From Phycisphaerales bacterium (GTDB lineage: Bacteria > Planctomycetota > Phycisphaerae > Phycisphaerales > SM1A02): a stretch of 64,000 nucleotides of DNA. The DNA is taken from the NCBI GenBank assembly GCA_009692045.1, contig SIAA01000003.1, forward strand, positions 1 to 64,000. The letters are read 5' to 3'. The notes under the pieces were generated by a model, which saw nothing but the letters and a program-made list of their open reading frames with translations, was not told the DNA's origin and did no database searches. Both the position numbers and the translations under genes were made by a program. Positions 36,105 through 44,764 of this stretch are shown here, one piece after another. How positions within the stretch are numbered: the stretch's first letter is position 1; each line of letters opens with the position of its first letter.

Positions 36105-39100
36105 GTCAGATGCAGCAGACCAATCCGCGCCCACAGTCCTCGCAGCGGCTCGCGGCGTTGATGCAACGCTCGCTCGATCCTATACGCCGGCGGACCACGA
36201 AAAATCAGTTTGGGAGCGCTGGGAGAGGTCGGCGGCCTTTCACGCGGAGGGCGGAGGCGCTGGTGATCCCTATTGTGTCTTGATTCCGCCCCCCAATGTG
36301 ACGGCCGCGTTGCACCTCGGGCATGCTCTCAACAACACGCTTCAAGATGTCTTGATTCGCTGCCACCGCATGCGCGGCTGCAACACGCTGTGGATGCCGG
36401 GGACTGATCATGCGGGCATCGCCACGCAGACGGTGGTGGAAAGGCGGCTGCAACAGCAGCGAAAGCGGCGCACCGATTTCACCCGAGATGAGTTCATTGC
36501 CATCGTGCAGGAATGGAAGGATGAGTATGCCGCGACGATTCTTTCCCAGTTGCAGGCGATGGGATGTTCGTGCGACTTTGCCCGCACCCGATTCACCATG
36601 GACTCAGTCTGCACCCAAGCCGTGCGCGAGGCCTTCTTTCGGTTGTTCGCCGATGGCTTGATCTACCGGGGCAAACGACTGGTCAACTGGGACCCCGTTT
36701 CGCAGACTGCTCTCGCCGATGACGAGGTGGAGATGGAGCCGGTTGATTCTCACATGTGGTATCTGCGCTATCCCCTGACGGATGGGAGCGGCCATGTGAC
36801 GGTGGCGACGACTCGCCCTGAGACCATGCTGGGTGACACGGCCGTTGCCGTGAATCCGCGCGATCCGCGCGCCGCGAAGTTGCGCGGCAAGAGTGTGCGC
36901 CTACCGCTGGTTGATCGCGTCATCCCCATCGTTGAAGATGATTTTGTGGTGATGCCTGTCGAGTTCGGCGGGGATCCCGGTGATGCCAAGGCGGCGATTG
37001 CCAGCGGATTCCTCAAGGTGACACCTGCCCATGACCCCAACGATTGGGACATCGGGATCAGGCACCACCTTCAGGTGATCAATGTGCTGGCGCCAGATGG
37101 ATCGATCAGCGATCGACACGGCTGGAGTGATGTCTCTCCCGTTGCCAGCAAGTTGGTGGGGCTCTCCCGCGAAGCAGCACGTACTGCCGTGGTCGCATGG
37201 TTCAAGTCCCAGGGACTGCTCGAGGAGTGCAGGCCCTATCGTCACAGCGTTGGCCACAGTTACCGCAGTCATGTACCCATTGAGCCCTACTTGAGCGACC
37301 AGTGGTATGTCCGCGTCACCGATGCGCGAATGCGAGGTAGCGCTCTCGATGCCATGGCCCCGGATCAGCGGGAAGGTAACGAGCATCAGAGTCAGCCCGC
37401 AAGACCGGGTGACGGAGGTCTCAGGTTTTTCCCCTCCCGCTATGCCCGGTCATATCAGCAGTGGCATGAGGGAATCCGAGACTGGTGCATCTCGCGGCAA
37501 CTCTGGTGGGGACACCGGATTCCGGTATGGCACAAGCGGGTGCAACTCACTGCGGCCAATCGAGTCGAGACTCTTCAAGCATGGGGATTCGACGAGATGG
37601 TCAAGGAGGGAGCATCGTGCGGTCGCGCGGTTCTGCTGGTCCGCACTGATACGGCCGTTGCCCATGCCTTGCTCGAAAACCCGCTGCGGGTGATAACGGG
37701 CGACCTGGAGACGGAGTACGACATCTATGTCTGCGCTCGCACCGATGCCGATGGCGCCGCTTTGGAGCGCCACGGATTCGCTCGCGATTCTGATGTGCTC
37801 GACACTTGGTTCTCCAGCGCGCTCTGGCCGCTGTCCACCATGGGATGGCCGCAGCCCTCCCCAGATATGGCTGGGTTGCTGGACTCATTCAATCCCTCCT
37901 CAGTTCTCTCAACTGCTCGGGAGATCATCACTCTTTGGGTATCGCGCATGGTGATGTTCAACCGCTATTTTCGCGGGGGAGCATTGCCGTTCAAGGAGGT
38001 GTTCATCCACTGTGTGGTTCAGGATGGCTTCGGCCAGAAGATGTCGAAGTCGCTGGGTAACGGGGTCGACCCGCGCGACATCATCGCCACTCATGGAGCC
38101 GATGCCCTTAGGTTCGTCATGGCACAGATCAGCACCGACACGCAGGATGTCCGCCTGAGTGTTGATCTTCTCTGCCCCCACACCGGCGTCACCTTTGCAC
38201 CCAAGACCATCAAGACCAGCACTGGGCATGAGGTGGCAGCGCCGGTGCAGGACTCGCCCTCTGATCCCCGCCTGAAGATGGCCACCGTGTACGGGGTGAT
38301 GAGTGGGCTTGCCACACCGAGCGCCGAGTGTCCGCTCGCTCGCAACACCTCGAGTCGATTCGACATCGGACGAAACTTTGCCAATAAGGTCTGGAACGCC
38401 TCTCGATTCGCGCTCTCGCAGTGCGCCGCGCCGCGGGACGCATGCCTTCAGTCTCAGTCGCCTCAGCGCTTGCTTGACCGCTGGATGGTTTCGCGTGTGG
38501 CTCGCGCGGTGCGAGACACCGACGAATCAATAGCGAATTATCGATTCAATGAGTATGCCCAGACTGCCTACGAACTCGTATGGCGCGATTTGTGCGATTG
38601 GTATCTCGAGGCCGCCAAGGCCACGATTCGCACTGATCCGCTGCAGCAGCAGGTTCTGCGAAGCGTGCTCGATGCCTCACTTCGATTGCTCCACCCTCTC
38701 ATGCCGTTCGTGACCGAGGCTCTGTGGCAAGCACTGCCGCAGGCGGGGGAGGCGGGTATCGCCGGTCTGCGTCTGCCGTCCGCTGATCTGCTGGCGAGGG
38801 CGCAGTGGCCACGCCCAGAGTCGAGTTGTGTTGATGAGCAAGCCGAGAGTGACTTCGCCAAGATCCAGTCATTGGTGGAGGTGATTCGCAACTTGCGCGG
38901 TGAGCGCAAGGTCGAGCCTCGAAGAAAAATCGTACTCCATGTGTCAGACTCGCTTGCTGCCATCGTGCACTCGGGTCAGGGCATATTGGAAGTGCTGGCG
39001 GGAATCGGCGAGGTGCGAAGCGCGGCGGAGGGGCTGCCCGCAGATGCGCTCGCCTTCAATGCAGCGGCGGGGGAGGGATGGGTGAGTGCTCTGGTGGATG

Positions 39101-40392
39101 CCGTAGATGCCGGCGTCGAAAGGGAGCGCCTAGAGCGAGTCCTACTCGAGCGCGAGAGGGTCGCCGCCGGCTATCGCACCAAACTTGGTAATGCGGGCTA
39201 CTTGAGTAAGGCCAAGCCAGATGTGGTGGAACAGACACGCGGGTTGCTTTCACAGACAGAGACTGAGATCGCTGCGACACGGCGCGCCCTGAAGTCATTG
39301 GGCGCTGTTCTTGCACTCGCGCTTGTGCCCGCGCTGTGGTTGGGCGGCGCTATGGCGCTCTCCGGATGCGGTCCTGAGCCAACCCGGATCGATCCCACGA
39401 GATCGACTCTCTTGAGGAGTTCTCCGGAGAATCCCCTGTCGACGGGCGAATTTGAGGCGCAGCGCTCCGGTCGACATGGTGAACGGATTGAGCCCTGGAA
39501 CATGGGGGCGATCCGCGGTGAGGTCATGGAGACTGAGTCCTATCGCATTCGCAGCACACTAAGAGATCCCTATCTTCGCGATGTGCTGCCCGACTTCATG
39601 GAGCACGCTCTCAATCACTACCGCAGTGGTCTGGCACCGCTTCCCGCCCCCACTCGAATGCTGGAGACTTGGGTGTTTGGTTCGCGGGATGAGTGGGCGG
39701 CGTACACCAAGTCTCGTCTCATGGGCGATGCCGCGCCGTATCTGAGCCTCGGTCGCGGTGGGTACACCACACAGAGCCACGCGATTCTCTATGACATTGG
39801 GCCGGTCGACACACTGTCTATCGCCTCTCACGAGGGATGGCATCAGTACTCGCAGACTGTGCTGCGAGACACGCTCCCATCATGGCTGGAGGAGGGCATC
39901 GCCTGCTTTATGGAGGGCTACCGAATTCGCAGCCAGGAGGAATCTGCTCTGTTCATTCCTTGGCGAAACTTGGAACGGTTTGGCGAGCTGAGGGGTGCGG
40001 TGCGCCGCGAGAAACTGATTCCGCTTGAGTCCCTGATTTCCCGGCAGCCGCAAGACTTCTTGGCGGAGTCACGCGATGGATTGCTCACCTACTACGCACA
40101 GGTGTGGGCGCTGGTCCACTATCTCAATGAGGGGGAGCAGGGGAAGTATCGAACGGGGCTCACTCGCATTCTTGCGGACGCCGAAGCGGGGACACTCGGA
40201 AAGAAACTCGCGAGTGAGTCCAGCCGCTCTGGGGTGTCAGTGGATCGCGCGGCAGTATCGGTCTACTTCAGCCATGACTTCCCCGCATTTACCAGCGGCT
40301 ACGAGGAGTTCGTCCGGCGAGCCACAGTTCGTGGCGCTGGCGACGCAGTATGGCATGGCAGAAGCCCTCTCGCCGAGGAGTCACTCAAGTAG
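36103..40392 (+). CDS. valS: Valyl-tRNA synthetase fused in frame to a lipoprotein-type HExxH metallopeptidase domain
   Basis: Residues about 25-1065 are a complete class I ValRS: HLGH at 71-74 (HIGH motif), KMSKS at 646-650, an anticodon-binding domain (with RWMVSRVARAVRDTDE) and the C-terminal coiled coil (about 1000-1060). There is no stop codon. Sequence RRALKS leads into a hydrophobic stretch (about 1067-1085) and lipobox LSGC with C1089. A 340-residue domain follows with HEGWH at 1243-1247 and WLEEGIA at 1261-1267, the zinc-binding pattern of gluzincin peptidases (peptidase MA-like/DUF1570). The ATG at 36103 is the only start before the first domain, apart from a TTG two codons upstream. 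A membrane-tethered ValRS, or a second product from an internal start, are both possible. Confidence 0.88.
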   Translation: MSDAADQSAPTVLAAARGVDATLARSYTPADHEKSVWERWERSAAFHAEGGGAGDPYCVLIPPPNVTAALHLGHALNNTLQDVLIRCHRMRGCNTLWMPGTDHAGIATQTVVERRLQQQRKRRTDFTRDEFIAIVQEWKDEYAATILSQLQAMGCSCDFARTRFTMDSVCTQAVREAFFRLFADGLIYRGKRLVNWDPVSQTALADDEVEMEPVDSHMWYLRYPLTDGSGHVTVATTRPETMLGDTAVAVNPRDPRAAKLRGKSVRLPLVDRVIPIVEDDFVVMPVEFGGDPGDAKAAIASGFLKVTPAHDPNDWDIGIRHHLQVINVLAPDGSISDRHGWSDVSPVASKLVGLSREAARTAVVAWFKSQGLLEECRPYRHSVGHSYRSHVPIEPYLSDQWYVRVTDARMRGSALDAMAPDQREGNEHQSQPARPGDGGLRFFPSRYARSYQQWHEGIRDWCISRQLWWGHRIPVWHKRVQLTAANRVETLQAWGFDEMVKEGASCGRAVLLVRTDTAVAHALLENPLRVITGDLETEYDIYVCARTDADGAALERHGFARDSDVLDTWFSSALWPLSTMGWPQPSPDMAGLLDSFNPSSVLSTAREIITLWVSRMVMFNRYFRGGALPFKEVFIHCVVQDGFGQKMSKSLGNGVDPRDIIATHGADALRFVMAQISTDTQDVRLSVDLLCPHTGVTFAPKTIKTSTGHEVAAPVQDSPSDPRLKMATVYGVMSGLATPSAECPLARNTSSRFDIGRNFANKVWNASRFALSQCAAPRDACLQSQSPQRLLDRWMVSRVARAVRDTDESIANYRFNEYAQTAYELVWRDLCDWYLEAAKATIRTDPLQQQVLRSVLDASLRLLHPLMPFVTEALWQALPQAGEAGIAGLRLPSADLLARAQWPRPESSCVDEQAESDFAKIQSLVEVIRNLRGERKVEPRRKIVLHVSDSLAAIVHSGQGILEVLAGIGEVRSAAEGLPADALAFNAAAGEGWVSALVDAVDAGVERERLERVLLERERVAAGYRTKLGNAGYLSKAKPDVVEQTRGLLSQTETEIAATRRALKSLGAVLALALVPALWLGGAMALSGCGPEPTRIDPTRSTLLRSSPENPLSTGEFEAQRSGRHGERIEPWNMGAIRGEVMETESYRIRSTLRDPYLRDVLPDFMEHALNHYRSGLAPLPAPTRMLETWVFGSRDEWAAYTKSRLMGDAAPYLSLGRGGYTTQSHAILYDIGPVDTLSIASHEGWHQYSQTVLRDTLPSWLEEGIACFMEGYRIRSQEESALFIPWRNLERFGELRGAVRREKLIPLESLISRQPQDFLAESRDGLLTYYAQVWALVHYLNEGEQGKYRTGLTRILADAEAGTLGKKLASESSRSGVSVDRAAVSVYFSHDFPAFTSGYEEFVRRATVRGAGDAVWHGRSPLAEESLK

Positions 40393-40403
40393 AATCACCG
40401 TCG

Positions 40404-40802
40404 ATGCACCTGAAGCGAGATGATCATGTTCATGGCCCCCCGATTGTCCCGGTGATATTTGTCCTTGAGGACGCCGAAGGCCTTACCGGTACCAGTCAGA
40501 AGAAATGGGAACTGATGGGCGGAGAGGGCGAGAGTCTCCTAGAGCTCGCCATGGACAATGGGATCAACATCGAGCACGCCTGCGGTGGAGTCTGCGCCTG
40601 CTCAACCTGCCATATCCACATTGAAACGGGGATGAGGGAGGTGACTGCCGCCACCGAGGCTGAGGAGGATCGTGTCGAAGAGGCTCCCGGGCTGCAGCGA
40701 AACAGCCGCCTCGCATGTCAATGCGAGATCGTTGGCAAGGGTCCCATCACAATTCGTGTTCCTGCCTGGAACAGAAATGCCGTGAAAGAGGTGCCGCACT
40801 AG
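40404..40802 (+). CDS. fdx: Adrenodoxin-type [2Fe-2S] ferredoxin (Isc-type)
   Basis: A 132-residue ferredoxin. The cluster ligands C60-x5-C66-x2-C69-x35-C105 fit the adrenodoxin/Isc ferredoxin spacing, with ACGGVCACSTCH around the first three. Extra cysteines C64 and C107 are present. It would supply electrons for iron-sulfur cluster assembly. The ATG at 40404 lies 11 nt after the valS frame, and iscX follows, so an Isc role is likely although iscS/iscU/hscBA are not here. Confidence 0.9.
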   Translation: MHLKRDDHVHGPPIVPVIFVLEDAEGLTGTSQKKWELMGGEGESLLELAMDNGINIEHACGGVCACSTCHIHIETGMREVTAATEAEEDRVEEAPGLQRNSRLACQCEIVGKGPITIRVPAWNRNAVKEVPH

Positions 40803-40858
40803 CGGCGAGTGGTCGGATTGAACTGCCATTGGGCGCTTGGATCAGTAAGGAACCACCA

Positions 40859-41071
40859 TTGTCAAGTGAGCCCATCAGCTGGTTGGATGTGGATCGCATC
40901 GGCGAGGAGTTGCAGTTGACCCATCCGCAGATGAAGCCCGCGGAGGTCTCTTTCCCCACCCTGCGAGCGTTGGTGGAGGCCCTACCGGGATTCATGCAGC
41001 AACCAGGTCATCCCTGCAACGAGCGCATTCTCGAGGCCATCCAACAGTCGTGGATCGATGAGCACGACTAG
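40859..41071 (+). CDS. iscX: Iron-sulfur assembly adaptor IscX
   Basis: A 70-residue acidic protein. SWLDVDRIGEEL, then PAEVSFPTLRALVEALPGF, and the ending NERILEAIQQSWIDEHD follow the IscX pattern closely. IscX binds IscS and tunes cluster assembly in Proteobacteria. I choose TTG at 40859, preceded by AAGGA at good spacing; the longer frame upstream overlaps fdx and does not match the family. Confidence 0.85.
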   Translation: MSSEPISWLDVDRIGEELQLTHPQMKPAEVSFPTLRALVEALPGFMQQPGHPCNERILEAIQQSWIDEHD

Positions 41072-41109
41072 TCGCAGTGGAGTGTTGGGTCTGACCTACA
41101 CTCGAGCAC

Positions 41110-44100
41110 ATGAGTAGATTCGAGCGAGTCAGGCGCGCCGTCACCATCATCCTGGCAGCGGCCGCTGCTTTTGGATTTCTGTGGTATGCCAATCGGGAAG
41201 GCGCCAAAGTTCGCGCCGAGCGCGAGGCGCGTGAAGCCGCTCAGGCTGAAGCTGAGTTGGTGGCACCGGAGGCTCTGATCAAACTTCTTGATGAGGGCGC
41301 AGGCTTGATGGGGCGATTCGAGTTCGCAGCCGCGCATGGGGCGTTTTCCCGGGCCTGCATAGAGTTCCCCGATTCGCGGGATGCCAGCCTGAATCAAGCC
41401 ATCGCCTTGTTGAATCAGACCTCTCCCGGTGCCCAGGAACAGGCACTGACAAGTCTGGAAAAAATAATCAGTGCTGATCCTGAGGAGGCGCGAGCACGGT
41501 ATTGCGCGGCGATGGCGCTTCTCTATCTGGGCCAGCACGGCGCAGCACTGGAGCAACTGGAGAGAGTTGCTTTGCAACATCCCAGTGACGCTCATGTCGC
41601 GTTCTTCACCGGGCAGGCGCTGGAACTGGCAGATCAACCAGAACGCGCTGCGGCTCAGTACGGGCGAGCTCGCGAGCTTGACCCGTGGCTTCGAAGCGCG
41701 GTTCTGGGTCAGCAGCGCTGCGCTTCCCAGTTGGGAGACGAGGCCAAGTCTGACGAGCTCGTGCAGCTCTTTGATCGGCTCGCGCAGGATCCGCGCTCAC
41801 AACTGGCCGAGTTCAAGTACACGCGCATGGGTTCGCTAGCGCGAGTCGCAATGCCGAGCGCGCCGATTCCGGTTCGCACTCTGGCGGGGCCTCCCTTTGC
41901 GCTCACAGAGCGATTCCCGGCAGAGTTCGCCGTTGATCTTCCTTGGTCGAGAGCGGTGGGGATCGCATCCACCACCGCGGCAGACTTCAATGGTGATGGT
42001 GTCCTGGATGTGTTCATCGCTCGCGCACTCGAGCGCGGGTCCCGCAATGCAGTTCTCGCGGGAACCAGGGCGGGCTCATTCGAACTTGATCAGGCCCATC
42101 CACTCGCCGGGATTGACGGTGTGCAGTGCGCGCTATGGGGTGACATAGACAACGATGGACTCATGGATGTGTTTCTGGGGCGCGAGGGTGCCGACTCTCT
42201 CATGCGGCAGTCGCCGCCGGGCTCTTGGACTGATGTGGCGGCTCTGGCAGGAGTGCAGGGACCGGAATCGCTCAATGACGATCTGAGTGCCGGCGAGTTG
42301 GCGAAGCCGGAGGAGTGGCTGCAGTCCGCACGATTGATGATGCCCGAAGAGTTGGATCGAGCCGGGCAGACTGTCGACGGCGCACTAGCCGACATCGATC
42401 ATGATGGTGATCTCGATCTGTTGGCGATATATCACCTTGCCAAGCCGCGCATGTTCATGAATCTCGGAAATGGGTCCTTTCAAGCTCTCGATGAGTCGAG
42501 CGGATTTCAGCCCGCTCGCGCGCTGCGAATCGTGAACCTCGGAGGCAGTGGCAGTCAGACCCTGCGAGTGTTTGAGGATGCGGCGACTGGTTGCGCACTC
42601 GCTGATGTTGACGGAGACCGCGATCTCGATGTATTCATCTTCAGAGGGGAGTACACCGAAGTGTGGGTCAATGATCTCCTGTGGAAGTGGCGGCGCGATC
42701 CCCGCCACGCGCCCATTGAAGTGTTATCTCTGCAGACGCTGCTTCCTCTGGGTCCTCCGCTAGATGGAGCCCAACGATATGTGGCGCTGCTGCGTATGCC
42801 AGCTGCTCGCGATGCCAACCCGCCGGTCTGGGCGGTGGTTATCGAAGCCGACGCCAAGTCCACCCGTGAAGTGTGGCGCAAGCAGGCCGCGGGCTCGGCG
42901 CAGCTGGCAGTGTGCGATGTCGATGGATCGGGAGAAGCATCGGTTCTCATCGGGGGAACCAGACGGCCTATCGAGGTCATCGATGCCAAGACGGGCGCGA
43001 CTAGGCAGGAGATAGTTCCCGATGGCATGGCGGCTCGATTCGCCCCGATAGTGCGGGGAATGAAGGGCCCCGAGTTAGTGGTCCTCTCGGGACTTGATTG
43101 CAAACCGCAGTTGGTGCCCGTGGGAGATCGAGGCAACTTTGTGACGGCCTCCTTCTCGGGTCGCACCGATCCCTCCCAGAGCATGCGCAGTAATGGCAGC
43201 GGCATTGGAACTTCGGTGATGGCACGGGTTGGTTCGGCGTGGGTCGACGGCAACACCCTGCGCGCCTGCAACGGGCCCGGTCAGTCGCTTCAGCCAATCG
43301 CGCTAGGGATCGGCGCCGCTACCCGGATCGAGTTTCTCAATATTGATTGGTCAGACGGCGTGACGCAAACGGAACTCGGACTAGAAGCGGGGGTCCATCA
43401 CACAGTCGTAGAGACGCAGCGGCAGCTCTCCTCGTGCCCGTTGGTGTTTGCCTTCGACGGCGACAACTATGCGTTTGTTACCGATTGTCTCGGAGTAGGT
43501 GGGATCGGTTATCTGGCAACAGTTGCCACCACCCCTTCGGGGCTCGAGCCGGTCTATGCGCCCCCGAGACCGTGGGAGCGAGTGTTGATTCCGGCGGGGG
43601 TACTGACACCGCACAACGGGATGTTCGAGATTCGTTTGTGTGAGCCGATGGAAGAGGCACTCTATCTGGACTCAGCGCAACTGCTGGCCTACGACTTGCC
43701 CTCGGGGTGGTCGTTGGCACTGGATGAACGGATGGGGATTTCTGATCCTCAGCCCACAGGCAGGGCGATTGCCTACAGGAATCTGATGCTGCCTTCGGGT
43801 GCCACCAATGGAAGTGGAACATCAGTCTTGAAAGAGCTGACGAAGGTGGATGGTCTTCCCGTGTCGAGTCCTGCGACCGATCCCCGCTTCATCGGCCGTC
43901 TGATGTCGCCGCTCATTCTTGAGTTCACCTTCGCGCAGGCGATTGCCGATGCCAACACCACTTCCTCCCCGGCGGCATCAACACCGCCTAGTGAAGGTCC
44001 CGTTCTGCTCATCGATGGCTGGGTTGAATATCCGTATGGGCAGACCAACTTCGCCATGTGGCAGGCGCGGGCGTTGCCACGACCCTTCTCGCTGGAGGCG

Positions 44101-44718
44101 CTCAATCCTGCCACAAATGAGTGGCAGATGATTGCTCCCGACTGGGGATATCCAGCGGGCATGACTCGGCAGTGTGCTTTGAAACTCCCCTCAATTCCCG
44201 AGGGCTGCCGCGCGCTGCGGCTCAGTACCGAGCAGGAGATCTATGTCGACCGGATAGCGATCGTGCAAGAGGAGATGCTGGCAGTGGAGCCGATTGCCAT
44301 GGAGGTCTCAAAGTGCTCCGTGGCATCCTGCGGATATCCCCAGCGCATCCCGGCTCTGCATAAGCGGGCGCAGTTTGACTACTCGCGGCGTGATCCGCTG
44401 TGGGATTGCCGGACACAGCCGGGTTGGTACACCGACCTTGGTGATTGCACTCCCTTGGTAGGGCAGATCGACGATGCCGTGGCCGTCATCGGGCCCGGGG
44501 AGGAGATTCAGCTTCAGTTTCAGGGCGCGCTGCCTCCACTTGAAGCCGGCAAGACTCGAACCTTCGTGCTTGAAGTCAATGGTTGGTGTAAGGACATGGA
44601 TTTATTCACCGGTACTGGCGCGACTCTGGCACCGCCGCCTGCACGAGCAGGGGCGCCGAGTGCGGCGGCCGAATCTCTGATGAGTCAGTTCAACACTCGA
44701 TACGCCGGCGGAAGATGA
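41110..44718 (+). CDS. Membrane-anchored TPR plus FG-GAP/UnbV repeat protein
   Basis: A 1202-residue exported protein. One membrane anchor (about 9-27) and a charged helix are followed by TPR repeats (about 50-235). FG-GAP/VCBS repeats follow with calcium-loop motifs DFNGDGVLDVF, DIDNDGLMDVF and DIDHDGDLDLL, then an ASPIC/UnbV-type end (WSDGVTQTELGLEAG). A further C-terminal region of about 420 residues with cysteines is unrecognised. It joins in one chain the TPR and CRTAC1 modules that occur as separate overlapping genes further on. It leads the surface/redox gene block. Confidence 0.8.
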   Translation: MSRFERVRRAVTIILAAAAAFGFLWYANREGAKVRAEREAREAAQAEAELVAPEALIKLLDEGAGLMGRFEFAAAHGAFSRACIEFPDSRDASLNQAIALLNQTSPGAQEQALTSLEKIISADPEEARARYCAAMALLYLGQHGAALEQLERVALQHPSDAHVAFFTGQALELADQPERAAAQYGRARELDPWLRSAVLGQQRCASQLGDEAKSDELVQLFDRLAQDPRSQLAEFKYTRMGSLARVAMPSAPIPVRTLAGPPFALTERFPAEFAVDLPWSRAVGIASTTAADFNGDGVLDVFIARALERGSRNAVLAGTRAGSFELDQAHPLAGIDGVQCALWGDIDNDGLMDVFLGREGADSLMRQSPPGSWTDVAALAGVQGPESLNDDLSAGELAKPEEWLQSARLMMPEELDRAGQTVDGALADIDHDGDLDLLAIYHLAKPRMFMNLGNGSFQALDESSGFQPARALRIVNLGGSGSQTLRVFEDAATGCALADVDGDRDLDVFIFRGEYTEVWVNDLLWKWRRDPRHAPIEVLSLQTLLPLGPPLDGAQRYVALLRMPAARDANPPVWAVVIEADAKSTREVWRKQAAGSAQLAVCDVDGSGEASVLIGGTRRPIEVIDAKTGATRQEIVPDGMAARFAPIVRGMKGPELVVLSGLDCKPQLVPVGDRGNFVTASFSGRTDPSQSMRSNGSGIGTSVMARVGSAWVDGNTLRACNGPGQSLQPIALGIGAATRIEFLNIDWSDGVTQTELGLEAGVHHTVVETQRQLSSCPLVFAFDGDNYAFVTDCLGVGGIGYLATVATTPSGLEPVYAPPRPWERVLIPAGVLTPHNGMFEIRLCEPMEEALYLDSAQLLAYDLPSGWSLALDERMGISDPQPTGRAIAYRNLMLPSGATNGSGTSVLKELTKVDGLPVSSPATDPRFIGRLMSPLILEFTFAQAIADANTTSSPAASTPPSEGPVLLIDGWVEYPYGQTNFAMWQARALPRPFSLEALNPATNEWQMIAPDWGYPAGMTRQCALKLPSIPEGCRALRLSTEQEIYVDRIAIVQEEMLAVEPIAMEVSKCSVASCGYPQRIPALHKRAQFDYSRRDPLWDCRTQPGWYTDLGDCTPLVGQIDDAVAVIGPGEEIQLQFQGALPPLEAGKTRTFVLEVNGWCKDMDLFTGTGATLAPPPARAGAPSAAAESLMSQFNTRYAGGR

Positions 44719-44764
44719 ACCCAGTCGCGCCCTTGCGGTAGATCTCCTCCTAGAATCAGAGCCC

